Assembly: GCA_963663395.1 (NCBI GenBank)
Contig: OY760226.1
Location: forward strand, 5,642,001 to 5,706,000
Direction of reading: 5' to 3'
Length of the DNA stretch: 64,000 nt
Source: Azophilus sp963663395
Lineage (GTDB): Bacteria; Pseudomonadota; Gammaproteobacteria; Pseudomonadales; Azotimanducaceae
Part shown: piece after piece, positions 1-8,826 of the stretch
Numbering within the stretch: position 1 is the stretch's first letter
Layout of the letters: every line of letters begins with the position of its first letter
The notes under the pieces: model-generated
Database searches by the model: none
Told to the model about the DNA's origin: nothing
Seen by the model: only the letters and a program-made list of their open reading frames with translations
Program-made: the position numbers and the translations under genes

Positions 1-289
1 TCGCGCTGCTGCCGCCCTAGTGTCCTGTCCCATAAGGTTCTTGCATTTCAGAGCTTGCTGTGGGCACCAATGCAAGGCGCGATCCGCAGGTAATATCGAG
101 CATATTGGCTAGGGCCGCAACGCGGCACTGGTGCGCATAGCAAGCCTCGAAGGGCGCGCCTTGACGCATTCTTCCAGGCGGCCAGGGCGACGCTGACCGG
201 CACGGCCCGGGTTCCCGAATGCAGATTCCCGACCAGGTCTTGTGGTCCTTCATGCGGACCAGAAACCCGGCATGGGGTTGTGCAGGCGG

Positions 290-832
290 TCAGGCGTCCT
301 CGAGTCCAATGCCCAGGATAACCGCGGTCGAACAGTGGTAGACGGTCGAGCGCGTACCCATACACCAGTTGATGTCGTTGTTCGCCTGGGGGCGATAGAC
401 AGGGCGGTCGTCCTCGTTACGGTTGCACAGGCAGCGCCCGCAACTGCTCTTGCCGCAGCAGTCGTTGTAGGAGATCACGTAGTTCCTGCCGTCAGCCGGG
501 TTGTGGCACGTGCCGATCCACGTAATTGGAGACATCTCCGTGCCCGGCGGACAGGCGTTCTGCGTGCCGCCGCAGCAACTGCACAGAAAACCGTCGATGC
601 CGCAATAGCGCCAGTATTCGCAGGTGGAGGGGTCGCCCGGATCTTCGGGGTTGCCGGTCTGCTGTGCCGGCACAACGTCCACTGCGCCCGTGCTTGCCCG
701 GGCCACGGGCAAGAGCGGCACGGCGCCGGCTCCGGCCATCAACGCACCCAGCCCCCCGAGGAATCCGCGGCGGGACGTACGCCTCGCCACGCTCCGCGAG
801 CGGTCCTCGATCAGTCGGTCCAACCATTTCAT
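290..832 (-). CDS. mauA: TTQ amine dehydrogenase, small (beta) subunit
   Basis: Catalytic subunit of a methylamine/aromatic amine dehydrogenase, a periplasmic enzyme that deaminates primary amines to aldehydes. The 180-residue product starts with a twin-arginine signal (SRRGFLGG, residues 20-27), followed by a cysteine-rich domain with the usual CEYW, CSCC and NDCC blocks. Two tryptophans, W105 (TWIGTC) and W156 (NWCMG), are 51 residues apart, the spacing of the two TTQ-forming tryptophans in known enzymes. The sequence looks closer to aromatic amine dehydrogenase (aauA) than to Paracoccus MauA; the substrate is inferred. I chose the ATG because a GGAGGAG site lies 7 bases upstream; an earlier in-frame TTG directly follows the large-subunit stop. 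mauE and mauG, normally needed for export and TTQ maturation, are not seen here. Confidence 0.93.
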   Translation of the reverse strand: MKWLDRLIEDRSRSVARRTSRRGFLGGLGALMAGAGAVPLLPVARASTGAVDVVPAQQTGNPEDPGDPSTCEYWRYCGIDGFLCSCCGGTQNACPPGTEMSPITWIGTCHNPADGRNYVISYNDCCGKSSCGRCLCNRNEDDRPVYRPQANNDINWCMGTRSTVYHCSTAVILGIGLEDA

Positions 833-859
833 CCCGTAGCTCCTCCCGCCTCGGCGCAA

Positions 860-2011
860 TTACTGGATGGCGTGCACCATGTACGGCGTCTCGCCCAGCG
901 ACCCCACCGTGCGCAGCCACTCGCCGGTGCCGCCGTCGTAGATGTCGAGTTGCCCGGCAATGTTGACGGCCAGCAGCTTCGGCTCTTCGCCTTCGGTCGC
1001 GGCGAAGCTCAAGCCGGGCACGCGCAGTGCAAAACGCGCCAGGCGCTCCCCTGAAGCGGTATCGAACAGCCAGGCTTCCGGGGCCGGGTCCTTGTGGCTG
1101 CCCTCGTATCCGTCAGGGGTCATGCCCACCCAGAGCCGGCCGGAGTCGTGCCCGGCAGTCCAGTGCCAGCCGGCGGGGCGCCAGTTCGCGGCTCGTTCTT
1201 CCGTGCTGGTCAGCCACCAACGATCGAGAACGCGCGGGGTGTCCCCGGACACGTCGATGGGCTGTACTTCGCCGCCGTAGCTCACGAAGTGCCACACCCC
1301 GTCGATTCTGGCGGCCTTTTCGGAAAGCGGGTCGTTGTCGATGTCGTTGAACGCCTCGCTCGACCACCGGCTCGCCTCGGCACCGGATTCGTCGAGTGTC
1401 ACCGCAAGCAGCTTGCCGTCGCCGCAAAGCATCACGAATCCCCCCGCTGCATCGGGATAGACCAGCGCGCAACCGGGGGCGGGAATCTCCCCTGCCACCG
1501 CGCGCTTGTCGAGATCGATGACGGACACCGAGGTGCCGGGGTTCTGGTTCCAGATGAGCAGGAAGCGATCGTCGGCGGTCACCGCCGAATTGCCGAGATT
1601 GATGACGGTGTTGGCGCGCCGCGGCGGCAGTTCTATTTCCGCCTGCAATGCCAGGTTGGCGAAGTCGTAGACGGCGACGAAATCCTGGCGCTCGCCCCGC
1701 ACCCCGCGGCTGTGGATGGTCTCGCCCACGTAGAACTCGCCGCGGGCGACCGAGTGATTAAGCGTCGCGAACTGGCCGGCGCTGAGCATGCCCTTGAAGC
1801 GGCGCGTCTCGATATCCACCAGCGAGAAGCTCGAATCGATCAGGCTGCCGAAGGCGAAGTCGTGCACCATCGCGTAGGTTTCCGGGTACGGCACCGACAG
1901 GGTGACGATGTTGGGGACCGGTTCAGACTGCAATTGCGCCTGGGCGGCGAGCGGCCAGGCCAGCATCAGAACCAGGGCGGCATGTTGCGTGATTCGGCGG
2001 AATTTCTGCAT
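860..2011 (-). CDS. mauB: TTQ amine dehydrogenase, large (alpha) subunit
   Basis: Seven-bladed beta-propeller partner of the small subunit; the two form the periplasmic alpha2beta2 amine dehydrogenase. The 383-residue product begins with a Sec signal (ALVLMLAWPLAAQAQ) and shows repeated propeller blades such as FVAVYDFANLALQAEI and VSVIDLDKRAVAGEI. The ATG was preferred to a start 78 bases upstream because AAGGGAA lies about 8 bases before it and the signal peptide begins there. The small-subunit gene follows 27 bases downstream, so the two are surely co-transcribed. In well-known clusters mauE and mauD lie between the two subunits; here they are absent and a mauD sits on the other side of the TonB receptor. 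Confidence 0.92.
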   Translation of the reverse strand: MQKFRRITQHAALVLMLAWPLAAQAQLQSEPVPNIVTLSVPYPETYAMVHDFAFGSLIDSSFSLVDIETRRFKGMLSAGQFATLNHSVARGEFYVGETIHSRGVRGERQDFVAVYDFANLALQAEIELPPRRANTVINLGNSAVTADDRFLLIWNQNPGTSVSVIDLDKRAVAGEIPAPGCALVYPDAAGGFVMLCGDGKLLAVTLDESGAEASRWSSEAFNDIDNDPLSEKAARIDGVWHFVSYGGEVQPIDVSGDTPRVLDRWWLTSTEERAANWRPAGWHWTAGHDSGRLWVGMTPDGYEGSHKDPAPEAWLFDTASGERLARFALRVPGLSFAATEGEEPKLLAVNIAGQLDIYDGGTGEWLRTVGSLGETPYMVHAIQ

Positions 2012-2115
2012 CTGAAGTTCCCTTTCAGGCCCACCCGGCCATGGCTGAGAACGACGAACCACGTGGCGGGCAGCTACCCGGCTGTCCACCCTCCGTCGCG
2101 CTCAAAAACCCCTTG

Positions 2116-2144
2116 AAAATAGCGATTCTCTATTTACAAGTCAA
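2116..2144 (-). promoter_or_regulatory. Sigma70-type promoter for mauBA
   Basis: Read on the minus strand, TTGACT (2139-2144) is separated by 17 bases from TATTTT (2116-2121), about 105 bases before the mauB start. It overlaps a promoter-like pair facing the TonB receptor, in an AT-rich stretch flanked by GC-rich DNA. An imperfect dyad (ACAAGT..ACTGT) between the two could be an operator, perhaps for the nearby TetR protein; that link is inference. Confidence 0.6.
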
Positions 2145-2162
2145 CTGTACTATTTTTAGAAT
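2133..2162 (+). promoter_or_regulatory. Putative promoter for the TonB receptor gene
   Basis: TTTACA (2133-2138) and TAGAAT (2157-2162) with an 18-base spacer lie about 50 bases before the receptor ATG. The box pair overlaps the mauBA promoter on the opposite strand, so one regulator could control both transcripts. Confidence 0.45.
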
Positions 2163-2212
2163 GCAGGTGGATCAGTTCATGCCTCATAGAGGGAATAGAC
2201 AGGAGAGCAAGC

Positions 2213-4396
2213 ATGTCGGTTCGAATAGCAGTATCTCTTTTTGCCGGCCTCGTCCTCGCGCTGCCGCTGCACGCGGCCGTCATCGAAGAAGTGGTGGTCA
2301 CCGCCCAGAAACGCGAACAGAACGCCCAGGATGTGGGCATCGCCATCAGCGCGGTGACGGGCGATCAGATGCGCCAGCTCGGCTACACGAATGCCCAGCA
2401 GGTTACCGCGCTCGCGCCGGGCGTCCATACCGTGCAGCCCAACGGCGAGGCCAACTACGCCATCGCCATGCGCGGCGTCGCCGCCAACGATTTCACCACC
2501 AACGTCGAGAGCCCGGTGGCGATCTATCTCGACGAGGTGTACATCAGCCAGATGTCCGGCAGCGGCTTCATGCTGTTCGACATGGAGCGGGTGGAACTGC
2601 TGAGAGGCCCCCAGGGCACCCTCTACGGCCGCAACGCCACCGGCGGGCTGGCCCATTTCGTCACCGTCAAGCCCTCACAGGAGGTCAGCGGCTACGGGCA
2701 GTTGACGGTCGGCAGCTACGACCAGGTGAAATTCGAGGGCGCCGTCGGCGGCGGCCTGGCCGAGGGCATCTCGGCACGGGTCTCGGTGGCTACCCACGAC
2801 AACAACGGCTACGTCAAGAACCGTTTGCTGGACGAGCGCCTGAACAACGCCAACGACTGGACCGGGCGCGTGCAGGTGCTGTTCGAGCCGTCGGATTCGT
2901 TCGACGTGCTGCTGAACTACCGCCGCTCGGAGCAGGACATCGACACCGGCTTCTTCGAGCACGTCAGTGCCAATGTCAGCGGCGTGCTGACGCCGAACGA
3001 AGTGAACCAGGTGCTCGGCTACATCGACAACGACGGCGATGTCTACGAGGGCGACTACGACCGGGGCGGCCACAACGACCTGGTCACCGAGGGTTTCACG
3101 GCCACCGCCAACTGGGATTTCGACAATTTCACGCTGACCTCCATCACCGACTACTCCACGGTGACCCGGGACTACATCGAGGACTCTGATGCCTCCCCGG
3201 TGCCGCTTTTCAACTTCTTCCTCACCACCGATGCGGAGCAGTTCTCCCAGGAAGTACGCGTGAGCGGCTCGACAGACAACGTGGACTGGGTTGCCGGCGT
3301 CTACTACCTCGACCTGTCCGTGGACGACTCCAACGGCGCGGAAACCGACCCGTTCATAGACCCGGCCGGCGACACGCCGGACATTACCGGCCTGGACAAC
3401 CCCTACGAGACCAACACGGAATCCTGGTCGGTCTTCGGGCAGATCGAACGGCAACTCAGCGACAACCTCACCGGCATCCTCGGCGCCCGCTGGATACGGG
3501 ACGAGAAGGACCACAACTACGTGGTCAACGTCGTCGACTTCATACCGGGCACCGTGCAGCGCAACGGCAACCCCAACATCCTCGTACAGCTCGCCAACTA
3601 CACCGGCGAGCGGGAAGACGACGAGTTCTCCGTGCGCGCCGCGCTGAACTACGATCTCGGCGAGGACATCATGATCTACGGAAGCTGGAACCGGGGCGTC
3701 AAGGGCGGCGGCTACAATTCGCCGGTGTTCCCGCTCAACCCGCCGCTCGGTTACGACGACGCCACCATGAGCTACGACCCGGAGCAGCTCGATGCCTTCG
3801 AGGTGGGCTTCAAGTCGCGCCTCGCCGGCGGCCTCGCCATCTTCAACGGCGCCGCCTACTACTACGACTACAAGGACTACCAGGCCTTCCAGATCATCGG
3901 CCTGGACACCATCACCACCAACGCCAACGCAGACTCCTACGGCTTCGAGCTGGAGCTGCAGGCAACGCCCAGCGACGGGCTGGACGTGATCCTGGGCATG
4001 GCCTACAACGATATCGAGGTGAGCCTGGGCGACGGGCCGAAGACCACCTCGGTGCAGTCGCCCAAGTGGAACCTGAACGGGCTGGTGCGCTACGCCTGGC
4101 CGTTCGCCGGCGGTGAACTGGCTGCGCAGTTCGATGCGCTGTACCGGTCGAAGCACTATTTCTCGCTGACCGGCCTGGAAACCGTCGAGGAGAACGGCTA
4201 CACGATCACCAACGCCTCGCTCAGCTACACCAGCGGGAACGGTGGCTTCACGGTCACCGGTTTCGTTCACAACCTGGGCGATGTGCAGCACCTGGTGCAG
4301 ACCTTCGACCTGTCCGGGCCGGATGTCTTCGGCATGGTGGAGCAGTACTACAACAAGCCGCGTTGGTGGGGTGTCAGCCTGGCGATGAACTTCTGA
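2213..4396 (+). CDS. TonB-dependent outer-membrane receptor
   Basis: A 727-residue outer-membrane transporter energised by TonB. It has a signal peptide (residues 1-22), a TonB-box-like segment (VIEEVVVTAQ, residues 23-32), a plug domain to about residue 160 (ending RGPQGTLYGRNATGG) and a 22-strand type barrel to the terminal aromatic residue (SLAMNF). AGGAGAG lies 7 bases before the ATG. The family is that of the FecA/FyuA-like receptors common in marine gammaproteobacteria; the ligand cannot be read from sequence. Its divergent placement against the amine dehydrogenase suggests uptake of an amine, an amine-bearing compound or a metal/cofactor for the pathway, which is inference. Confidence 0.92.
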   Translation: MSVRIAVSLFAGLVLALPLHAAVIEEVVVTAQKREQNAQDVGIAISAVTGDQMRQLGYTNAQQVTALAPGVHTVQPNGEANYAIAMRGVAANDFTTNVESPVAIYLDEVYISQMSGSGFMLFDMERVELLRGPQGTLYGRNATGGLAHFVTVKPSQEVSGYGQLTVGSYDQVKFEGAVGGGLAEGISARVSVATHDNNGYVKNRLLDERLNNANDWTGRVQVLFEPSDSFDVLLNYRRSEQDIDTGFFEHVSANVSGVLTPNEVNQVLGYIDNDGDVYEGDYDRGGHNDLVTEGFTATANWDFDNFTLTSITDYSTVTRDYIEDSDASPVPLFNFFLTTDAEQFSQEVRVSGSTDNVDWVAGVYYLDLSVDDSNGAETDPFIDPAGDTPDITGLDNPYETNTESWSVFGQIERQLSDNLTGILGARWIRDEKDHNYVVNVVDFIPGTVQRNGNPNILVQLANYTGEREDDEFSVRAALNYDLGEDIMIYGSWNRGVKGGGYNSPVFPLNPPLGYDDATMSYDPEQLDAFEVGFKSRLAGGLAIFNGAAYYYDYKDYQAFQIIGLDTITTNANADSYGFELELQATPSDGLDVILGMAYNDIEVSLGDGPKTTSVQSPKWNLNGLVRYAWPFAGGELAAQFDALYRSKHYFSLTGLETVEENGYTITNASLSYTSGNGGFTVTGFVHNLGDVQHLVQTFDLSGPDVFGMVEQYYNKPRWWGVSLAMNF

Positions 4397-4421
4397 AGCA
4401 GCGGCCTGACTCAAGCCACGA

Positions 4422-4568
4422 CCGGCCGCCGTCGCTATATACGCGCTCTCCAGTAAGATAGGAGTTGCGCTCGGGGACGAGGTAACGGATGACATTGGCC
4501 ACTTCCTCCGGCTGGCGGGCCCGGCCGAACGGCACGCTATTGATCAGCGCCGCTCTACCCTGCAGGGA
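4422..4568 (-). pseudogene. Remnant of a short-chain dehydrogenase/reductase C-terminus
   Basis: The minus strand encodes a stretch with the typical end of an SDR protein: VPFGRARQPEEVANVIRYL followed by a block ending LTGERVYSDGG. No Rossmann GxxxGxG region or YxxxK active site is found upstream, and the frame runs into unrelated sequence towards 4667. I read it as the leftover 3' end of a deleted gene between the receptor and mauD. Confidence 0.6.
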
Positions 4569-4648
4569 CAAATCGGCGTCGCAATCAGACCGGCGGGTGG
4601 CGCGAGCATGAACAATCGGGTCAGAAAGCAAAACCGTCTCGTCATGCC

Positions 4649-5227
4649 ATGAACTGGTTGATCGCATCGAATCTCGGGCTGTTGGCGGCAGTAGTGGCGC
4701 TGGGCGCCGTGGTGCTGTCCCTGGCCCGCCAGATCGGCGTGCTGCACGAACGCACCGCGCCGGCCGGAGTGGCGCCGCAGAAGCTCCGGCAGGGGCAATC
4801 CCCCGACCCGTCGGCGTTGATCCTCACCAGCGTCACGGGTGCCTCCACCTCCCTGGCCGACTTTGCGCAGGGCCGCGGCCTGGCCATTCTATTCATCGGT
4901 TCGGACTGCCCGGTCTGCAAGGCCCTGCTCCCCGTATTCGAGCCCGCGCTCGCACACCTCGATCTCCTGACCTGCTACGCCGGCGGCAACGAGCCCGTCG
5001 ATGTCCAGGCGCGCCATTCCGCGGAGAACGCACTGGATCCCGAACGCTACTTCGTCGGCCTCGACCTGGCGGCGGCACTGCAGGTCATGCTCACGCCGAC
5101 CCTGGTCGTGCTCGACGGCACCGGGCAGGTGGTGCTTCGGGAGACGCTCCGGGGACCCGGGCACCTCAAACGCGCGGCCGCCGGGCTGAACCGGGCACGT
5201 CGCGCCGACGGTTCGTTCGGTGCCTGA
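4649..5227 (+). CDS. mauD: MauD-like thioredoxin-fold maturation protein
   Basis: Membrane-anchored periplasmic thiol-disulfide protein thought to help form the many disulfides of the small subunit. The 192-residue product has one N-terminal membrane helix (about residues 5-27), a linker, and a thioredoxin/TlpA fold with the MauD-type active site CPVC at residues 87-90 (FIGSDCPVCK) and the cis-proline region MLTPTLVV. The length fits the family (about 200). No clear Shine-Dalgarno site precedes the ATG. It is 12 bases from the TetR gene and probably shares its transcript. The partner mauE is not found in the window. Confidence 0.85.
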   Translation: MNWLIASNLGLLAAVVALGAVVLSLARQIGVLHERTAPAGVAPQKLRQGQSPDPSALILTSVTGASTSLADFAQGRGLAILFIGSDCPVCKALLPVFEPALAHLDLLTCYAGGNEPVDVQARHSAENALDPERYFVGLDLAAALQVMLTPTLVVLDGTGQVVLRETLRGPGHLKRAAAGLNRARRADGSFGA

Positions 5228-5239
5228 GCGGAAATCCTC

Positions 5240-5902
5240 ATGAACTCGACCACCGACAACCCGAACATCAGAACCGGCAAACACAAGAAAGGACGGCGCA
5301 CGGCTGCCCACATCCTCGAACAGTCGACACAGGTGCTTATGCGCGACGGGTACAGCCAGTTCTCCCTGCGCCGGGTGGCCCAGGCCGCGGGCGTGACGCT
5401 GGGCAACCTGCAGTACTACTTTCCCACCAAGCCCGACCTGGTGGAGGCCATGCTCGTCCACGTCCTCGAGGGCTACATCGACACGTTCGACCGGCTGATG
5501 GCGGAAGTGGAGGGCCGGCCGGAAGAACAGTTGACCGCGGTACTGACCTACGTGATCCGCGACCTGACCAGTCCCCAAACCACGGTCCTCTTCCCCGAAC
5601 TCTGGTCCATGGCCAATCACGAACCGGCGGTTCAGCAGTACGTCGAAGACCTCTACGAATCCTACCGGCGAATCGTCGCCGGCCTGATCGCCAGGATCAA
5701 TCCGCGCCTGTCGCCCGGGCAGGTGCGCCTGCTGACCATCTTCATCACCGCCTCAATCGAGGGACATACACCCTTCACGGGTCACGGCAAGCGCTGGGAA
5801 CACCTGACGCCCGCGATCGAGAAAGTTGCGATCGAGACCTACATCGAGCTGATCCAGAAAGGAGACCTGCCGGAAGTGCCCCAATCGGCGTCAAACGACT
5901 AG
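5240..5902 (+). CDS. TetR/AcrR-family transcriptional regulator
   Basis: A 220-residue one-component repressor. The N-terminal helix-turn-helix spans about residues 18-68 (QFSLRRVAQAAGVTLGNLQYYF is the recognition part, residues 41-62, with the hallmark YYF); the remaining all-helical domain would bind a ligand. It follows mauD by 12 bases and lies inside the amine-oxidation locus, so it is the natural candidate to control the divergent promoters at 2.1 kb. Target and inducer are inferred, not visible. Confidence 0.88.
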   Translation: MNSTTDNPNIRTGKHKKGRRTAAHILEQSTQVLMRDGYSQFSLRRVAQAAGVTLGNLQYYFPTKPDLVEAMLVHVLEGYIDTFDRLMAEVEGRPEEQLTAVLTYVIRDLTSPQTTVLFPELWSMANHEPAVQQYVEDLYESYRRIVAGLIARINPRLSPGQVRLLTIFITASIEGHTPFTGHGKRWEHLTPAIEKVAIETYIELIQKGDLPEVPQSASND

Positions 5903-5905
5903 GCG

Positions 5906-5961
5906 CGTCGCCTGGCGACGGCGCGTCGCCAAGCGACGCGATCAAGTTGCTCCGCAACTTG
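5906..5961. terminator. Three tandem perfect hairpins after tetR
   Basis: Immediately after the tetR stop lie three hairpins, each with a 3-base loop: CGTCGC/GCGACG (5906-5920), CGCGTCGC/GCGACGCG (5922-5940) and CAAGTTGC/GCAACTTG (5943-5961). There is no T-tract, so intrinsic termination is uncertain; they may act as an mRNA-stabilising or bidirectional terminator element or be a REP-like repeat. Confidence 0.55.
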
Positions 5962-6043
5962 GAGACGTTGTTCAAAAGCGACTCATCTGTCCACGTAAAG
6001 GCCGTTCAAGGATTCTAGTAAAGTGAATTGGAGAATCTGTTCC

Positions 6044-6691
6044 ATGCGGGTATTGGGGGGATCGGTGTCGCACAATGTGCTTGCGGCAGCAGCGCTCGCG
6101 ACAATGTGCTGGATGCCGGCGCCTGTCCGTGGCGAGACGGACGCCGCCGGGCCCGCGAGCCTTGCCGCGTGCGCAGCCTGCCACGGCGCCGAACTGCAGG
6201 GCGACGCCACGTTTCTCGCTCCCAACCTCTCGGTGTTGAGCGTTTGGTACATGGAGCGGCAGTTGCAGAACTACAAGCGTGGTCTGCGCGCGCCGCCCGG
6301 TACGCCGTACGTTCCGGGGCTGCAGATGCAGCCCATGGCGGCGGTGCTCGACGAGGCGGGCATTGCCACTGCGGCGCGGTTGGTTGAAGCCGTACCGGAG
6401 CGTCCCGCGTTCGTCACGTTGGAGGGAGATGCTGAGCGGGGCGCGGCCCTCTATCGCACCTGCACGGTCTGCCACGGCGTACAGTCCGAGGGCAACCAGG
6501 CCCTGAACGCGCCGCGGCTGGCCGGGCAGAGCGATTGGTACCTCGTCAGCCAGTTGCAGAACTACAAGGCGGGCGTTCGTGGGGTCCACGGCGATATCTG
6601 GGGCGCCCAGATGCGGGCATCGACGGGGGTGTTGGCGGACGATACCGCCATTGTCGATGTGGTGGCCTACATCAATACGCTGCTTCGCTGA
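6044..6691 (+). CDS. Dihaem c-type cytochrome (c4-like)
   Basis: Periplasmic electron carrier of 215 residues with a signal peptide (about 1-31) and two haem-binding motifs, CAACH (43-47) and CTVCH (140-144), in two homologous cytochrome c domains that share the segments QLQNYKRG and QLQNYKAG. The architecture is that of cytochrome c4-like proteins. It could accept electrons from the amine dehydrogenase directly or through a cupredoxin, since no azurin/amicyanin gene is present here; that role is inferred from position. The ATG was chosen because GGAGA lies 9 bases upstream; an in-frame GTG exists 21 bases earlier. Confidence 0.88.
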   Translation: MRVLGGSVSHNVLAAAALATMCWMPAPVRGETDAAGPASLAACAACHGAELQGDATFLAPNLSVLSVWYMERQLQNYKRGLRAPPGTPYVPGLQMQPMAAVLDEAGIATAARLVEAVPERPAFVTLEGDAERGAALYRTCTVCHGVQSEGNQALNAPRLAGQSDWYLVSQLQNYKAGVRGVHGDIWGAQMRASTGVLADDTAIVDVVAYINTLLR

Positions 6692-7223
6692 GATATTGCA
6701 GTGGGGCAGGGTCTGACGAGTCGTCAAGCACGCCTCCGAGCGATCAACATGCTGCATGCACGCGTGCGCGCCACCCGGCGCTTTCACTATTCCTGCCAGC
6801 CTCGCTATGTTCATTCATGAATAGGTCCGGATAGCAGGCACCAAATGATTGGCCGAAGGAAGAGAGTCGGTGTGCGGTGCGGGCACTCGGCAGGGCGTGT
6901 GGAAGTTGTTTGATCGGCAGTACCTGGTGTTTGACAAACCGGCGCCGCATACGAACTCTTTCCCGAAACCCGGCGTTGTTCCCCGCGCTATGGCGTGCCG
7001 CGTCAGCGCCCAGGGCGCCGGATTCCGGACTTGCATGGAACAAGCCAACAGTCAAGCTGGGTCTAGACGACCCGGCCAGCATCAAACCGTCTCACTGAAT
7101 CCGTAAAAGGTCTATTTATCAGCATGTTAATTGACATTTCCCGCCCCTGATCCGTTAGCATATTGGCCTCTTTCCGCACCGTTAAATCCCTCTCCGTCTT
7201 GCGGTTTTTGTGGGAACGGTTGT
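6692..7223. other. Gene-free stretch at the chromosome/element junction
   Basis: No convincing gene was found between the cytochrome gene and the integrase promoter. Short frames on both strands lack start sites and family features. Base composition is mixed, with AT-rich patches near 6800-6850 and 7100-7150. Because a P4-type integrase starts just downstream, the left attachment site (attL) probably lies here, but without the right end no direct repeat can be identified and no tRNA 3' end was recognised. Confidence 0.5.
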
Positions 7224-7252
7224 TTGATCGAATGCGGCCATTCGGGTAGAAT
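7224..7252 (+). promoter_or_regulatory. Integrase promoter with palindromic spacer
   Basis: TTGATC (7224-7229) and TAGAAT (7247-7252) are separated by exactly 17 bases, 33 bases before the integrase ATG. The spacer contains the palindrome CGAATG-CGGC-CATTCG (7229-7244), placed where a repressor or the integrase itself could block the polymerase. Confidence 0.65.
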
Positions 7253-7284
7253 TCCCTCACGTCCAACGACCCGAATCGACCGCC

Positions 7285-8433
7285 ATGCCCCGACTCGTCC
7301 GCAACGCCCTCACCGCCGCCCGTGTCCGTGCCGCTACCGAACCCGGTGTCCTGGTCGACGGCAACGGCCTCATGCTGCGCGTGCAGCCCTCGGGCGCGAA
7401 GTCCTGGGTCCAGCGAATCATGATACATGGCAAGCGCCACGACATGGGCCTCGGCGCCGCCAGCCTGGTGAGTCTCGCGGAGGCGCGAGAAACCGCAGCG
7501 CAGAACCGCGCCATCGCCAGGAACGGCGGCGATCCCCGGCGTCCCAAGGTGCCCAGCTTCGCCGTCGCTGAGCGCACGGCCTTCGAACAGGCCGTCTGCG
7601 ACTGGAAGGGCGGGGCCGAGTCGCCCACCGCGCGCGACTGGCAGGCGCGCATGGACACCTACGTCCTGCCGCGCCTCGGCAATGTCCCCGTCGACCAGGT
7701 GGGCACCGCGGCCATCGACGATGTCCTGCGGCCCCTGGCGCTCGCCGGCAAGCACCCGACGGCGCGGGCGGTCGGCGCCCACATCGCCACCGTGCTCCGC
7801 TACGCGGCACTGCGCGAGTTTCGGCCCAACGACAACCCCGTATCGGTCGTGCTCGCCAACCTGCCCAAGCGCACCAGGGCGATCCGGCACCACGCGGCGC
7901 TGCACTTCTCGGAGGTCGGCGCTGCGCTGCGGCGGATCGACTCGGGCACGTCGTTCGCCAAGCTCGCCGTGCGGCTGACCGTGCTGACCGCCGCACGCCA
8001 GGCGGAGATCCGCCGCGCCACCCCGGATCAGTGCGACCTCGACGCGGCCGTCTGGACGGTGCCGGCGGCGAGCATGAAGATGGCCCGCGTGCACCGGGTG
8101 CCGCTGTCCCGTCAGGCAGTGGTGGTGGTACGGGCGGCGCTCAAGCGCAACGGCAGCGCGTACCTGTTCCACGGCCGCAACGGGGACAAGCTCGGCACCG
8201 CCGCGATCGCGCAGGCTTTGCGTCGCGCGGACATCGACGCCACGCCGCACGGGTTCCGGTCCAGCTTCAAGGACTGGGCGCGCAACCACGGTGTGGAGCA
8301 CGAGATTTCCGAGCTGTGCCTCGCGCATGTCGAGGGCTCCAAGACCGTGCGGGCCTACGCCCGCGACGACCTCCTGGAAAAGCGGAGACCCGTGATGCAG
8401 CAGTGGGCGGACTATCTGGACGAGGGTGCGTAG
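7285..8433 (+). CDS. int: P4-type tyrosine integrase
   Basis: Site-specific recombinase of 382 residues. It has the N-terminal DUF4102-like domain (LVDGNGLMLRVQPSGAKSW, then KRHDMGLGAASLVSLAEAR), a SAM-like core-binding domain, and a catalytic domain with the arginine in TAARQAEIR, the HGFRSSFKDW box and the LAHVEGSKTVRAYARDDLLE segment carrying the last histidine and the catalytic tyrosine. No good ribosome site precedes the ATG. Its position next to chromosomal metabolic genes marks the left end of the mobile region. A second integrase of the same type lies at 41.6 kb on the other strand, with similar architecture but clearly different sequence. Confidence 0.93.
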   Translation: MPRLVRNALTAARVRAATEPGVLVDGNGLMLRVQPSGAKSWVQRIMIHGKRHDMGLGAASLVSLAEARETAAQNRAIARNGGDPRRPKVPSFAVAERTAFEQAVCDWKGGAESPTARDWQARMDTYVLPRLGNVPVDQVGTAAIDDVLRPLALAGKHPTARAVGAHIATVLRYAALREFRPNDNPVSVVLANLPKRTRAIRHHAALHFSEVGAALRRIDSGTSFAKLAVRLTVLTAARQAEIRRATPDQCDLDAAVWTVPAASMKMARVHRVPLSRQAVVVVRAALKRNGSAYLFHGRNGDKLGTAAIAQALRRADIDATPHGFRSSFKDWARNHGVEHEISELCLAHVEGSKTVRAYARDDLLEKRRPVMQQWADYLDEGA

Positions 8434-8688
8434 CAGCCCCCGAACGCCACTCTGCTGCAAATCCCCGGCCATCGCCACAGCGAACCTCACGGACGACTCG
8501 GTGCGGTCCAGATCCATGAATTCCCGGTGCGTCGCCAACCCCCGGCCTTCTAGTACGCAGCCGATACCGCACTCGATCCCCGGCTGCCGTGCCGCCTGCC
8601 GGAAGGCTCCCGTGCCCGGTCCCTCCAGGGCCACCGCTGAGAGGAAGCGGGCAGCGGCCCCTCCCCGGAGGGAAGAGCCGCAATCCCG

Positions 8689-8826
8689 TCAGAGGATCCA
8701 GAGCCAGAACACGATGACGGAGGGCACGATCCCGAGGAGCGACAGGCCGACGCCGTACTTCAACAGCATCCACCAGTTGCGCTCCACCCGGATGTTCTCA
8801 GTCACGTTGACGTACCTATCGAACAT
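8689..8826 (-). CDS. Tiny membrane protein (45 aa)
   Basis: A 45-residue product beginning MFDRYVNVTENIRVERNWW, then one hydrophobic helix (LLKYGVGLSLLGIVPSVIVF) and ending WLWIL. Its ATG shares bases with the preceding gene's TGA (TGATG), and AAGGTG precedes the start, so translation is probably coupled. The charged segment followed by a double tryptophan and a helix recalls the 43-residue protein at 9155-9286. Function unknown; tight spacing and membrane topology argue that it is real. Confidence 0.55.
   Translation of the reverse strand: MFDRYVNVTENIRVERNWWMLLKYGVGLSLLGIVPSVIVFWLWIL

Noticed and set aside
1..289. Possible mauG or cytochrome gene downstream of mauA
   Set aside because: Frames on the minus strand at 17-253 and 48-365 contain no CxxCH motif, signal peptide or recognisable family pattern.
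2675..4495. 606-codon open frame antisense to the TonB receptor
   Set aside because: It mirrors the receptor codons (third-position G+C seen from the other strand), has low-complexity Val/Gly/Arg composition and no family features. The same applies to the long antisense frames at 16534-18636, 20776-23016, 46653-48452 and 59045-61279.
5906..5961. Triple hairpin as attL
   Set aside because: It lies before the cytochrome gene, which looks like part of the chromosomal amine locus, and more than 1.3 kb from the integrase; no second copy was seen.
6744..7106. Short open frames between the cytochrome gene and integrase
   Set aside because: No ribosome sites, no conserved motifs, and both strands equally open; treated as the junction region.
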